NCBI GenBank assembly: GCA_016926985.1
Contig: JAFGNO010000162.1
Span: 1 to 18,605, forward strand
Length of the DNA: 18,605 nt
Reading direction: 5' to 3'
DNA from: Anaerolineae bacterium
GTDB lineage: Bacteria; Chloroflexota; Anaerolineae; Aggregatilineales; UBA3940
Within the stretch, counting starts at the first letter, position 1; each line of letters opens with the position of its first letter. Below the pieces are notes generated by a model. That model did no database searches. It had not been told where the DNA came from and was given only the letters and a program-made list of their open reading frames with translations. A program made the position numbers and the translations under genes. Positions 1 to 7,218 of the stretch are shown piece by piece.

Positions 1-450
1 CAGGTCAGCCAGGTCCAGGGTGTTATGGCTCCCGTTGATACCCAGTGCCAGCGTTAACCGCGCCGGGCCATTTGTCCATTCCGGGCGCGGACGCCCCTGG
101 CGATTTTGCGATATTATGTCTAACCCCTCAAGGGGCTCAAGGGAACGAATTAAGACAGCTGCCGGGTAGTCTGCATCTGATGGCTTGGCCACCACATTGA
201 ACAGCCAGTACCGTCCGTAAATGAAATACACATAGCTGGTGCCAGGCTGCCCAAACATCACTGCGGTGCGGGGTGTTTTCCCCCGGGACGCATGCGAGGC
301 AAGGTCATCGTGCCCGCAGTAGGCCTCAACTTCCACAATCCGCCCGGAAACGCGCGCCTCATTGTGCTTGTGGACAAGCACGCATCCCAGCAAATCGCGG
401 GCGACTATCAGGGTGTCGCGGGCATAGAATGATCTATCCAAGCGATTCAT
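1..450 (-). CDS. mpg: 3-methyladenine DNA glycosylase (AAG/MPG family), 3' part cut by window edge
   Basis: This is a base-excision repair glycosylase that removes alkylated purines (3-methyladenine, hypoxanthine type lesions) from DNA in the cytoplasm. The open frame runs from an ATG at 450 leftward for 150 codons and leaves the window without a stop, so the C-terminus is missing (the family is about 190-210 residues). Visible family marks are LLGCVLVH near residue 20, the catalytic-Glu strand IVEVEAY around residue 40, the SHASRGKTPRT segment, the YVYFIYGRYWLFNVV strand pair, LIRSLEP, and NGPARLTLALGI near the right end. No ATG lies shortly upstream in frame, and the chosen start gives the usual N-terminal length. 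The Shine-Dalgarno is weak. It lies 62 nt downstream of the epimerase gene on the same strand, so it may end that operon or have its own promoter. Family assignment is secure. Confidence 0.93.
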   Translation of the reverse strand, partial: MNRLDRSFYARDTLIVARDLLGCVLVHKHNEARVSGRIVEVEAYCGHDDLASHASRGKTPRTAVMFGQPGTSYVYFIYGRYWLFNVVAKPSDADYPAAVLIRSLEPLEGLDIISQNRQGRPRPEWTNGPARLTLALGINGSHNTLDLADL

Positions 451-470
451 GGGGAGAAGTTTAGCATACC

Positions 471-483
471 TTGTTCCGAACAA
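471..483. promoter_or_regulatory. Perfect dyad TTGTTC-C-GAACAA upstream of the DNA glycosylase gene
   Basis: A 6+1+6 inverted repeat lies 20-33 nt before the start codon of the alkyl-purine glycosylase gene, in the short gap after the epimerase gene. A weak -10-like TATGCT follows it on the minus strand. It could be an operator. It is not the Gram-positive LexA box, which has GAAC and GTTC in the opposite order with four bases between. No regulator can be named. Confidence 0.3.
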
Positions 484-512
484 CGAAGGGCTTACTGACC
501 GGGCGGCTCAAA

Positions 513-1457
513 TCACTTTGCGGAGGATTCCACCGGTTGAAAGCGGGGGTCGGTTTCTAAAGTTTGTCTGATCCCATCTGCCAGTGACATGGGCTGATCG
601 ATACCCAGCAGGCTTCTGGCCTGGTCAATTGAGGCGCACATATGGTTGACACCACCTGACTGACCGGAATTGTATACCACATCCAACTCAGTATCCGTAA
701 CCTGGGCGATAACCGAAGCCAATGTCCTGATCGAGGTCTCAACACCGCTCCCCACGTTAATGATCTGGCGGTCGACACCAGTTGCAGTTGAGGCGACAAT
801 CAAAGCGCTGACCACATCGTCAATATAGATAAAATCGCGAGTCTGTGCCCCCTCGCCAAAAACCACCAGTGAACCTCCGCTCTGGGCGGCTTTGATAAAG
901 CGGGGAATGACCGGTGCGTGGGAGGCGGGAAGCTGCTGCCCGGGCCCGTATGCGTTAAATATTCGCAGGATCACGGTCTCGATCCCCCAGAGCTTGCCAA
1001 TTGTTTTTACATAAGCTTCTGCAGCGAGTTTGCTCACAGCGTAGGGGGAATCAGGGTCAGGGATCAGATCTTCAGTCAGCGGATTTGCCTGCTGCTCGCC
1101 GTAGACAGCCCCGGACGAAGCCAGGACAACCCGCTGCACACCGGCATCGCGGATGGCTTCCATGACGCTGACCGTCCCCCCCACGTTCACATGATTATAG
1201 TCGCGGGGATATTTGATCGATTCTGGAACAGAAACGCGGGCAGCAAGGTGGTACACGCAGTGAACATCCTGAAGGAGCGTCCACAACTTGGGAATATCAG
1301 CCACATCCCCACGGGTGAACAGAACGCGGGGGTCCAGGCGATCCGAGTCGCCAGCAGAAAGGTTATCAATAACCCGGACTTCATGATCTCCTGCAACCAG
1401 TTGATTGGACAAGGCAGAGCCAAGGAATCCGGCGCCGCCGGTTACAAGAAAGCGCAT
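513..1457 (-). CDS. NAD-dependent epimerase/dehydratase (GalE/RmlB-like extended SDR)
   Basis: A 314-residue extended short-chain dehydrogenase/reductase acting on a nucleotide-sugar, in the cytosol. The NAD-binding Rossmann motif TGGAGFLG is at residues 6-13, an acidic residue ends strand 2 (VIDN, about 30-32), LAAR follows at about 71, SSGAVYG at 114-120, and the catalytic YxxxK is Y139-K143. NAYGPGQ and a later RDFIYIDDVV segment are typical of UDP-glucose 4-epimerase and related enzymes. The frame is open 41 codons further upstream, but the start at 1457 is preferred: it has GGCAGGAAA just upstream, begins directly at the Rossmann strand, and avoids overlapping the preceding gene, which ends at 1484. 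Length and motifs do not decide between 4-epimerase, 4,6-dehydratase or a related reaction. No glycan gene is nearby to set the substrate. Confidence 0.9.
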   Translation of the reverse strand: MRFLVTGGAGFLGSALSNQLVAGDHEVRVIDNLSAGDSDRLDPRVLFTRGDVADIPKLWTLLQDVHCVYHLAARVSVPESIKYPRDYNHVNVGGTVSVMEAIRDAGVQRVVLASSGAVYGEQQANPLTEDLIPDPDSPYAVSKLAAEAYVKTIGKLWGIETVILRIFNAYGPGQQLPASHAPVIPRFIKAAQSGGSLVVFGEGAQTRDFIYIDDVVSALIVASTATGVDRQIINVGSGVETSIRTLASVIAQVTDTELDVVYNSGQSGGVNHMCASIDQARSLLGIDQPMSLADGIRQTLETDPRFQPVESSAK

Positions 1458-1483
1458 ATTATTTTCCTGCCTGTGATAGTTGC

Positions 1484-1825
1484 CTACTTCTGGGCGAATT
1501 GAAATCCCTGGCGATATGGGACTACCAGAAGCGAATAATTCTTCACGTATTTTATAAGCTGTTTCCGGAGGTCCTCCCAAAGCTCGCTGGATAAAAGCGC
1601 ATCAATGGTAGGGCGATCTTCCGCTACAAAGGTAATCATCCGGAGCGGGTAATTTCCGTAAGAAGTATGCCATACTTCAGCCATAAAGATATTACGTTCC
1701 TGCAAGGCGGGGACCAGTTCACTCATGATGAACTTCAAGTATTCCTCACGACTGTCTGTGGCAATATCGTAAGTGACGATAATTTTGTATTGAGGGATGA
1801 TATATTCCTGATCTGGCTCAGACAT
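1484..1825 (-). CDS. Small protein, probably a dimeric alpha-beta barrel (NIPSNAP-like) fold
   Basis: A 113-residue soluble protein with no signal peptide or membrane segment. The order KIIVTYDIA strand, helix (SREEYLKFIMSELVPALQE), strand (FMAEVWHTSYG), strand (RMITFVAED), helix (PTIDALLSSELWEDLRKQLIKYV) and a final strand (SLLVVPYR) is what one expects of the ferredoxin-like dimeric alpha-beta barrel group, such as NIPSNAP or EthD-type proteins. This is a fold guess from pattern; no catalytic motif was recognised. Its ATG follows AGGGAGCAGG at good spacing. It sits 20 nt after amrS and 26 nt before the epimerase gene, so the three are very likely cotranscribed, which does not itself reveal the function. 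Confidence 0.8.
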   Translation of the reverse strand: MSEPDQEYIIPQYKIIVTYDIATDSREEYLKFIMSELVPALQERNIFMAEVWHTSYGNYPLRMITFVAEDRPTIDALLSSELWEDLRKQLIKYVKNYSLLVVPYRQGFQFAQK

Positions 1826-1845
1826 ATTGCCTGCTCCCTATGCTA

Positions 1846-2916
1846 TTAGTTCCAAATCCCGGCTATGCCATGTCCACAGACCGGGCAGGTTCCTGTGGCG
1901 GTAATCCGGTTTGTTATTATCCTGAACCCTACTCTCCGGATCAGGGTTTCCTGGCACTCAGGGCAGCGTGTATCCTCCCAGTTCTGGGTCTGTCCGGGGA
2001 GATTCCCCGCGTAGACGTAGTTCAAACCCGCTTCTAGGCCTATTTCGGCAGCTCTCACCAGGGTGTCAACCGGAGTCCTGCCCCGATCGGTCATTTGGTA
2101 ATCCGGGTGAAAGGCGGTCACGTGCCAGGGGATATCGGGAGAGACTGAATGGATGAATCGAGCAGCGTCCCATAATTCATCAGAACTATCGTTCATTCCC
2201 GGGATGACCAGGGTGACAACTTCCACCCACATCCCAAGCTCATGGGCCCGGCTGACCGTATCAAGTACATGCTGGAGCACTCCGCCGATGATCTTACGAT
2301 AGTTTGCGTCCCTCATGGTCTTGAGATCGATCTTGTAGGCATCAATCCAGGGAGCCAGATAGTCAAGTACCTCAGGGGAGGCATTCCCATTGGAGACGTA
2401 CAGGGTGCGCAATCCGGATGCTCTGGCTATTTTGAAAATCTCCACAGCCCATTCCGACGTAATCAGGGGCTCATTGTAAGTGCTGGCTATGGCACGTGCG
2501 TTATAAATTTTGCCTGCATCAACCAGATGGTTGGCTGTTATGACCCTCGGCGCCACACCGGCGGCGCTGTCCCTGAGTGTCTGGGAAGACAGCCAGTTCT
2601 GGCAGAAATCGCAGCGGAAGTCACAGCCCAGCATCCCAAAACTGAGGGTGGGTGCACCGGGAAGGACGTGGAAAAACGGCTTCTTTTCTACGGGGTCAAC
2701 CTGCAGGCCAGCCAAATATCCGTGTGGCACCATAAGAACACCGTTGCGGTTAAATCGTACCTGGCAGATCCCTCTTTTGCCTTTGCGGATCAGGCAGCGA
2801 TGGGCGCAGGCAAAACAGCGCACTGATTTTTCTTCAGGATCGATGACCTCATATAATTCCCCTGGAACGGTCAAGCTGTCCAGCAGTTCACCCAAGGTTT
2901 GCTTTCGTGCCGGCAT
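1846..2916 (-). CDS. amrS: AmmeMemoRadiSam system radical SAM enzyme
   Basis: A 356-residue radical SAM enzyme of the AmmeMemoRadiSam group. The SAM-cluster motif CDFRCDFC is at C98, C102 and C105, preceded by LSFGMLG and followed by QNW, the family signature. An N-terminal cysteine cluster (C34, C37, C41, C51) precedes the barrel. TYNEP near 147-151 and YKIDLK follow the radical SAM barrel order. A C-terminal CxxC...CxxC pair (C318, C321, C344, C347) looks like a zinc ribbon. The family reaction is not established to my knowledge; its usual partners are a MEMO protein (B) and an AMMECR1 protein (A). The B gene is in this window 5.6 kb away on the opposite strand, and no A gene is visible. 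The start has AGGA and GGACAGGA upstream and gives the normal family length. It is the first gene of a leftward operon. Confidence 0.95.
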   Translation of the reverse strand: MPARKQTLGELLDSLTVPGELYEVIDPEEKSVRCFACAHRCLIRKGKRGICQVRFNRNGVLMVPHGYLAGLQVDPVEKKPFFHVLPGAPTLSFGMLGCDFRCDFCQNWLSSQTLRDSAAGVAPRVITANHLVDAGKIYNARAIASTYNEPLITSEWAVEIFKIARASGLRTLYVSNGNASPEVLDYLAPWIDAYKIDLKTMRDANYRKIIGGVLQHVLDTVSRAHELGMWVEVVTLVIPGMNDSSDELWDAARFIHSVSPDIPWHVTAFHPDYQMTDRGRTPVDTLVRAAEIGLEAGLNYVYAGNLPGQTQNWEDTRCPECQETLIRRVGFRIITNRITATGTCPVCGHGIAGIWN

Positions 2917-3022
2917 ACTTCGATCCTGTCCTGATCTCCTGTAAGTATTTTACCACAAGGCTGCTCAGATTGTGGATGCTGGCGGTTGTACGGTCGTAAG
3001 TGAGTGCCGGGACAGCCTGGCT

Positions 3023-3050
3023 TTGTGGATCGCCCGCTGCTGACTATACT
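3023..3050 (+). promoter_or_regulatory. Candidate sigma-70-type promoter for the small membrane protein gene
   Basis: TTGTGG (3023-3028) and TATACT (3045-3050) are separated by 16 bases and lie about 40 nt before the GTG start at 3091. The -10 matches five of six consensus bases and the -35 three of six. It lies in the divergent gap between amrS and this gene. This is pattern matching only. Confidence 0.4.
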
Positions 3051-3090
3051 TGTGCATACTGAACAAGACTGATGCTTGGAGGAGGGTACC

Positions 3091-3444
3091 GTGCAAAAAG
3101 AGCAGAAAACCGTATCAGAGCTGAGATTTGAACTGCTTGTCTGGGGGATTATCCTGATTGCCGGCGGCGTGATTTATATCACAGTTTACAAGGCACTGCC
3201 GTCATTGATATTATTTATCCCCGGTCTGGTGCTGCTGGGCGCGGCGATATACCAGGACATGCAGCCCGACTGGCACGCTGGCTGGTTGACCTATGCGCTG
3301 GCAATAATCGTGGTCGCAACCGGGTTGGGCGGCATTGTTAACACGCTGATGGATGGGGTTGATCTACCCTGGGTAGTTATTGCCCTTATTGAACTGGGGG
3401 TGGTGCTGGTTGCAAAGGCCCTCTACGATCCCTCTCCCCGGTAG
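3091..3444 (+). CDS. Small polytopic membrane protein, about four helices
   Basis: A 117-residue protein of unknown function that is almost entirely hydrophobic. Four membrane segments can be drawn: LLVWGIILIAGGVIYITV, LPSLILFIPGLVLLGAAIY, WLTYALAIIVVATGLGGIV and WVVIALIELGVVLVAKALY, with a charged N-terminal tail (QKEQKTVSELRFE). The frame also contains a TTG at 3076, but that codon overlaps the ribosome-binding site. GGAGGAGGG at 3078-3086 sits five bases before the GTG at 3091, so GTG is the preferred start. It stands alone between the amrS promoter region and a convergent gene and ends at a strong terminator. No named family was recognised. Confidence 0.8.
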   Translation: MQKEQKTVSELRFELLVWGIILIAGGVIYITVYKALPSLILFIPGLVLLGAAIYQDMQPDWHAGWLTYALAIIVVATGLGGIVNTLMDGVDLPWVVIALIELGVVLVAKALYDPSPR

Positions 3445-3451
3445 AAAAACC

Positions 3452-3480
3452 GCCAGGCCCCAAAAGGGGCCTGGCTTTCT
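3452..3480. terminator. Bidirectional Rho-independent terminator
   Basis: A perfect 10-bp stem GCCAGGCCCC / GGGGCCTGGC with an AAAA loop (3452-3475) is followed by TTTCT on the plus strand. In the other direction the stem is followed by GG and then TTTTT (3449-3445). It sits between two convergent genes and directly abuts the stop codon of the Lrp-like gene, so it probably ends both transcripts. Confidence 0.9.
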
Positions 3481-3726
3481 CTACTTGTCGGTATGAGACC
3501 ACGACTGGACAACTAGGCAGGTTACGGTTTCGACAATCCCCTTCATGGCCCGAATACGCAGGACCAGCTTGTTGATCCCTTCCAAATTTTTATCTTTTAC
3601 TTCCAGTATGCCGTCATAAGGACCATGCACAAGGCCGGCGCTGATGATCGATTCCTCATCCTTCAGGTTTTTCATCAGTGCGGCAGTGTGCTGTGGTTTG
3701 ATATTGAGCAGAATGTAAGCACGCAT
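3481..3726 (-). CDS. Stand-alone Lrp/AsnC ligand-binding (RAM) domain protein
   Basis: An 81-residue protein made only of the effector-binding domain of the Lrp/AsnC family, with no helix-turn-helix. The strand-helix-strand-strand-helix-strand order is clear: MRAYILLNIK, a helix over ALMKNLKDEESII, SAGLVHGPYDGILEVK, a helix over LEGINKLVLRIRAM, then VETVTCLVV. In the family this domain oligomerises and binds amino acids; single-domain versions are common in bacteria and archaea and may tune full-length regulators. The frame opens 14 codons earlier, but GGGAGGTG lies correctly before the ATG at 3726, and the domain begins exactly there. It converges on the membrane-protein gene and has a dyad about 90 nt upstream. 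Confidence 0.9.
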   Translation of the reverse strand: MRAYILLNIKPQHTAALMKNLKDEESIISAGLVHGPYDGILEVKDKNLEGINKLVLRIRAMKGIVETVTCLVVQSWSHTDK

Positions 3727-3816
3727 CAGTTCACCTCCCTGAACCAGATTGTGATCGTGCGGAGGCAATAGAACAAAGCTCCAGCAACAGTGCTATGAGC
3801 ATCCCATGTCTTTAAC

Positions 3817-3832
3817 TGTATGATAGCATACA
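3817..3832. promoter_or_regulatory. Perfect dyad TGTATG-N4-CATACA
   Basis: A 16-bp inverted repeat with both 6-bp arms exact lies 91 nt upstream of the Lrp-domain gene and about 160 nt upstream of the GNAT operon, in the divergent gap. Its size and symmetry fit a dimeric helix-turn-helix repressor site. The regulator is unknown and no second copy was noticed in the window. Confidence 0.35.
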
Positions 3833-3878
3833 TCAGGCATCTCCTGTAACCGATTTGGCGCATTGCGCTCACAACCGG

Positions 3879-3906
3879 TTGCGACCGCTTTTGTGTATGA
3901 TACAAT
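3879..3906 (+). promoter_or_regulatory. Promoter of the GNAT / R3H-ATPase / tmk operon, with overlapping palindrome
   Basis: TTGCGA (3879-3884) and TACAAT (3901-3906) are 16 bases apart, and TG at 3898-3899 makes an extended -10 (TGaTACAAT). The expected start point is near 3913, about 80 nt before the first gene. A perfect 10-bp palindrome, CAACCGGTTG (3872-3881), overlaps the -35 box and could be an operator. Confidence 0.5.
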
Positions 3907-3926
3907 TACCAACTGAGGGAAACACA

Positions 3927-3950
3927 GCGCCGAGGGCAGTTCCTCGGCGC
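3927..3950 (+). promoter_or_regulatory. Leader hairpin in the 5' untranslated region
   Basis: GCGCCGAGG and CCTCGGCGC form a perfect 9-bp stem with a 6-base loop. It lies just downstream of the predicted promoter and 42 nt before the GTG start. No T-run follows, so it is not an ordinary terminator. It may stabilise the transcript or be a protein-binding leader element. Confidence 0.5.
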
Positions 3951-3992
3951 ATAGCTATCAACTGGAAGGGTTTGAGACAGGTATAGAAGGAC

Positions 3993-4943
3993 GTGGTTGA
4001 TATTCGCCCCCTGCGTATTCGCGATCTTCCGCTGGCTTATCGTTTGATGGGACGCGGGGTCAATTTTGACAGCCATATTAGCCTGACGACAGGGAATACC
4101 ATCCTGCAGCAGGCTTTTCGCCCAGGGTTGGGTGAACTCCAGTCATATGTTCTTCGCCAGCACACCAGTGGCAGCGGGCTGGGGCAGCTGCACTTCATTC
4201 AGGGCATACCGCACGCGCGGCTGGCCCTGGTGGCACCTTCATTGCAGCACGGTGCGACCAGTAACCTATGGCTTGGGCTGCTGGAAGGGCTGATCGTCGA
4301 AGCCGGGCAGCGTGGGGTGGTCACTGTGACGGCTGAAGCGCCAGAAGGCTTGCCGGAAATTGATATACTGCGCCGGGCTGGCTTTGCGATTTACGCCCGC
4401 CAGACTTTGTGGCGGCGTGCTGCTTCTTCCATTGGACAGGGCAGCGTACTCCGACCGGCTTCAAAGCGGGATGCCATCCCCATGACGAACCTGTATGGGC
4501 AGCTTGTTCCCAGGCTTGTTCGCGATATCGATCCACCACCCGGCAGTTTGGCCATGTGTTATATTCAGGATGGGACACGTGGCCCTGACGGGATGGTGTT
4601 TGTATTTAGTGGAATAAATGGAGTGCTGATAGAACCGTATCTCTCAGCAGAGGCAGCCTGTGATCCGGCTGCGTTTGTAGCTGGGGCGCTGGATGCTGTA
4701 CAGGCTCACCGGAAGACGGTTTATGCGCGTGTTCGAGACTATATTGGGGGGATGGCAGGAGCGCTGGCGTCTGCTGGTTTCAGACAGATTGAGGTGCAAG
4801 TTGTCATGTATCGCCTTACCGCCGTGCGAATTTCGCACCCATCCTATAAACTTAAAGAGAAAATTGAAGGTGGTATGCCTCTGCCGACATCCATTCAAAC
4901 GCTGGGCAGTGGCACAAAATCAATGGTAGAAGCGAAGGAATAG
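3993..4943 (+). CDS. GNAT-like acetyltransferase-fold protein, two-lobed
   Basis: A 316-residue soluble protein that looks like a GNAT N-acetyltransferase fold. The start MVDIRPLRIRDLPLAYRL is the usual first strand and helix. LWLGLLEGLIVEAGQRGVVTVTAEAP followed by LRRAGFAIYARQTLWRR resembles the helix, strand and C-terminal segment of GNAT proteins. A second, poorly conserved half (about 150-280) includes ALASAGFRQIEVQVVMYRL, similar to a second GNAT end. A clear acetyl-CoA pyrophosphate loop (Q/RxxGxG/A) was not seen, so catalysis is uncertain. The GTG at 3993 is the only likely start: an in-frame stop lies at 3984-3986, and AGAAGG lies directly before it. Thirteen bases separate it from the R3H ATPase gene, so they are cotranscribed. 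The function linking it to that ATPase is unknown. Confidence 0.75.
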   Translation: MVDIRPLRIRDLPLAYRLMGRGVNFDSHISLTTGNTILQQAFRPGLGELQSYVLRQHTSGSGLGQLHFIQGIPHARLALVAPSLQHGATSNLWLGLLEGLIVEAGQRGVVTVTAEAPEGLPEIDILRRAGFAIYARQTLWRRAASSIGQGSVLRPASKRDAIPMTNLYGQLVPRLVRDIDPPPGSLAMCYIQDGTRGPDGMVFVFSGINGVLIEPYLSAEAACDPAAFVAGALDAVQAHRKTVYARVRDYIGGMAGALASAGFRQIEVQVVMYRLTAVRISHPSYKLKEKIEGGMPLPTSIQTLGSGTKSMVEAKE

Positions 4944-4956
4944 CAAACAGGGTTTT

Positions 4957-6573
4957 ATGCAACAGAATCGCATTACAGATGATTTATCAAGTTTGATTGG
5001 TATTTTACCGGAAGAACTGGCCGAGGTTATCACGCAGTTTGGGCGTGATGATGAGCTGTTAGAGATTATTCTTGACCTTGGGCGTGTCCCTACGGCCCGG
5101 TTTACCGACGGCGAGTATGTTCTGCTTGAACGCGAAGTCACAGAAACCGACCTGGAGCTGATTGTATTGCAGGTTGGCGACTTTGACGCTGATAACCGGG
5201 CGGGCATTGAACGCACGCTTCACCGGATTTCAGGCCTCCGGAACCGGCGGGGAGAGATCGTTGGCCTGACCTGCCGCGTCGGGCGGGCGGTGTTTGGCAC
5301 CATCGAGATCATCAAGGATATTATCGAATCCGGGCGCAGCGTCCTCTTTCTGGGGAAACCAGGCGTGGGAAAAACGACCATGCTGCGGGAGGCGGCCCGG
5401 GTGCTGGCCGAATCCAAACGCGTGGTGATTGTTGACACCTCTAACGAGATTGGCGGCGATGGGGACATCGCGCACCCTGCGATTGGCAAAGCGCGCCGGA
5501 TGCAGGTGCCAATGCCCAGCCTCCAGCACGAGGTGATGATTGAAGCGGTGGAAAATCACAACCCGGAGGTCATCGTTATTGACGAGATTGGCCGGGAACT
5601 GGAGGCGCTGGCCGCCCGAACAATTGGCGAGCGGGGTGTTCAGTTGATTGGCACGGCTCATGGGATCACGCTTGATAACCTTTTGCTAAACCCAACGCTC
5701 TCCGACCTGGTGGGAGGCATCGAAAGCGTGACCCTTTCTGATGAGGAGGCTCGCCGGCGTGGTACTCAAAAAACGGTGCTTGAACGGCGTGCACCACCCA
5801 CCTTTGACATGCTCATCGAACTGCAGGATCGCAATACGCTCATCATCCATCATGATGTGATTGAAGCAGTGGACTTACTGCTGCGAGGTATGGCCCTGCG
5901 TCCTGAGGTCCGGCACCGGGGGCCAGATGGGGAAGTCATTATTGAGGAACCCCCACAGCTTACCAAAAAGGCAAAAGGCCGACAGAATCACAAACCGGAT
6001 CGCGGGTCAGCAGATTACCGTCCAAACCGGAACGGCTGGTATGAGAAGGCTGAGGACACCAGGCTGGCAAATGGGATCAAAAGCCTGGAAGAGCAGGACA
6101 ATGGCCCACAGCTTACCGCCTCGATCTATCCCTATGGCATTGCACGCAACCGGCTGATTGACGCCGCTAATCGGTTCCGTGTTCGCCTGGAGGTGGTCGA
6201 TTCGCTGGATGGGGCAGACGCACTGCTGACCTTAAAGAACTTCTACCGGAATCGCCCGCGCCTGATTGTGGACGCAGAACGGCGCGGGCTCCCGATCTAT
6301 GTGCTGCGGTCCAACACCATCACGCAGATTGAGAACTTTTTGCTGGATTATTTCAGCCTGGAACCAGGAACAAACGGGGATTCGGAAGAACGCGCACTGG
6401 CGGAGGCGGCAGAGGCAGTTGAGGCTGTTCGTAACGGCATTCAGGCGATTGACCTGACCCCCCAATCAGCAGCCATCCGGCGCAAGCAGCATGAACTGAT
6501 CCGGCAGGCCCAGCTTCAATCGCACAGCTATGGGCGCGACCCGGTCCGCCATGTCCGCGTATTCCGTGGCTGA
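4957..6573 (+). CDS. SpoIIIAA-like AAA ATPase with C-terminal R3H domain (Ycf45-like)
   Basis: A 538-residue cytosolic ATPase. The N-terminal region (about 1-110) leads into a RecA/AAA-type core with Walker A GKPGVGKTT at 133-141 and Walker B VIVIDEIG at 205-212, then GTAHG as a probable sensor strand. This part resembles the sporulation ATPase SpoIIIAA and the plastid/cyanobacterial Ycf45 proteins. After a basic, low-complexity linker (about 330-385) comes a mixed alpha/beta segment, then an R3H nucleic-acid-binding domain at the C-terminus (R508-xxx-H512, followed by SHSYGRDPVRHVRV). R3H domains bind single-stranded nucleic acids, so an ATP-driven role on RNA or DNA is likely; no precise function is known to me. 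The ATG at 4957 has CAGGG upstream. It lies 13 nt after the GNAT gene and 11 nt before tmk. Confidence 0.92.
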   Translation: MQQNRITDDLSSLIGILPEELAEVITQFGRDDELLEIILDLGRVPTARFTDGEYVLLEREVTETDLELIVLQVGDFDADNRAGIERTLHRISGLRNRRGEIVGLTCRVGRAVFGTIEIIKDIIESGRSVLFLGKPGVGKTTMLREAARVLAESKRVVIVDTSNEIGGDGDIAHPAIGKARRMQVPMPSLQHEVMIEAVENHNPEVIVIDEIGRELEALAARTIGERGVQLIGTAHGITLDNLLLNPTLSDLVGGIESVTLSDEEARRRGTQKTVLERRAPPTFDMLIELQDRNTLIIHHDVIEAVDLLLRGMALRPEVRHRGPDGEVIIEEPPQLTKKAKGRQNHKPDRGSADYRPNRNGWYEKAEDTRLANGIKSLEEQDNGPQLTASIYPYGIARNRLIDAANRFRVRLEVVDSLDGADALLTLKNFYRNRPRLIVDAERRGLPIYVLRSNTITQIENFLLDYFSLEPGTNGDSEERALAEAAEAVEAVRNGIQAIDLTPQSAAIRRKQHELIRQAQLQSHSYGRDPVRHVRVFRG

Positions 6574-6584
6574 GGGCTCCGTCT

Positions 6585-7214
6585 GTGTTTATTACCTTTG
6601 AGGGCCCTGAAGGAAGCGGTAAGACCACCCAGATCAACCTGCTTGCCGGGTTTCTGTCCAGGGAGGGCTATTCTCTGCTTCAAACGCGGGAGCCAGGCGG
6701 GACCGATATTGGCGAACAGATCCGGTCGATTTTGCACAGCCACGATAATGCGGCGATGGTAGGACAGGCGGAAATCCTGCTTTACTCCGCTGCACGGGCG
6801 CAGCTGGTGCACGAGACTATTCGTCCGGCGCTCGAAGCAGGGAGAATCGTCTTGTGTGACCGGTTCTACGACAGCACCCTGGCCTACCAGGGTTATGGTC
6901 GAGAGCTTAACCTGGAAGACTTGCAAGCAATAACCCGGTTTGCCACCGGTGGGCTGTGCCCGGACCTGACCCTATATCTGGATATTGACCCGGAGGAAGG
7001 GCTTCAGCGCAGAAAAGCGGAGGCGGCAGCCGAGTGGAATCGGCTGGATGCCCTGGAACTGGCCTTCCATAAGCGGGTCTATGTGGGTTACCAAGCACTG
7101 ATTGCGGCAGAGCCATCAAGGTGGATACGCATCAACGGTCAGCTTCCGATACGGGAAGTGCAGGAAGCGATCCGTGGCGCGGTGCTCTCCAGGCTGCCAA
7201 AGCAAGCCGGCTGA
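6585..7214 (+). CDS. tmk: Thymidylate kinase (dTMP kinase)
   Basis: A 209-residue enzyme that phosphorylates dTMP to dTDP with ATP, needed for dTTP supply. The P-loop EGPEGSGKTT is at residues 6-15, TREPGGT at about 34-40, the DRFYDSTLAYQG segment near 93-104, and LYLDIDPEEGLQRRK gives the base of the LID region, followed by NRLD. Length is normal for the family. The start is GTG at 6585, the first codon of the FITFEGPEGSGKT strand, with GAGGG about nine bases upstream. The gene begins 11 nt after the R3H ATPase stop, so it is the third gene of that operon. It ends four bases from the convergent FmdB-type gene; no hairpin separates them. Confidence 0.97.
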   Translation: MFITFEGPEGSGKTTQINLLAGFLSREGYSLLQTREPGGTDIGEQIRSILHSHDNAAMVGQAEILLYSAARAQLVHETIRPALEAGRIVLCDRFYDSTLAYQGYGRELNLEDLQAITRFATGGLCPDLTLYLDIDPEEGLQRRKAEAAAEWNRLDALELAFHKRVYVGYQALIAAEPSRWIRINGQLPIREVQEAIRGAVLSRLPKQAG

Positions 7215-7218
7215 CCGT

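Noticed and set aside
273..464. 63-codon plus-strand frame near the left edge
   Set aside because: It lies antisense to the clearly recognisable DNA glycosylase and is a Pro/Arg-rich shadow.
918..1502. 194-codon plus-strand frame
   Set aside because: It overlaps the epimerase gene antisense; the minus strand carries Rossmann and YxxxK motifs, while this frame has no recognisable feature.
2242..2826. 194-codon plus-strand frame
   Set aside because: Antisense shadow of amrS, whose cysteine motifs are unmistakable.
3863..3874. Lac-operator-like half site GCGCTCACAA
   Set aside because: Only one half matches the symmetric operator and the opposite half is absent, so it is likely chance.
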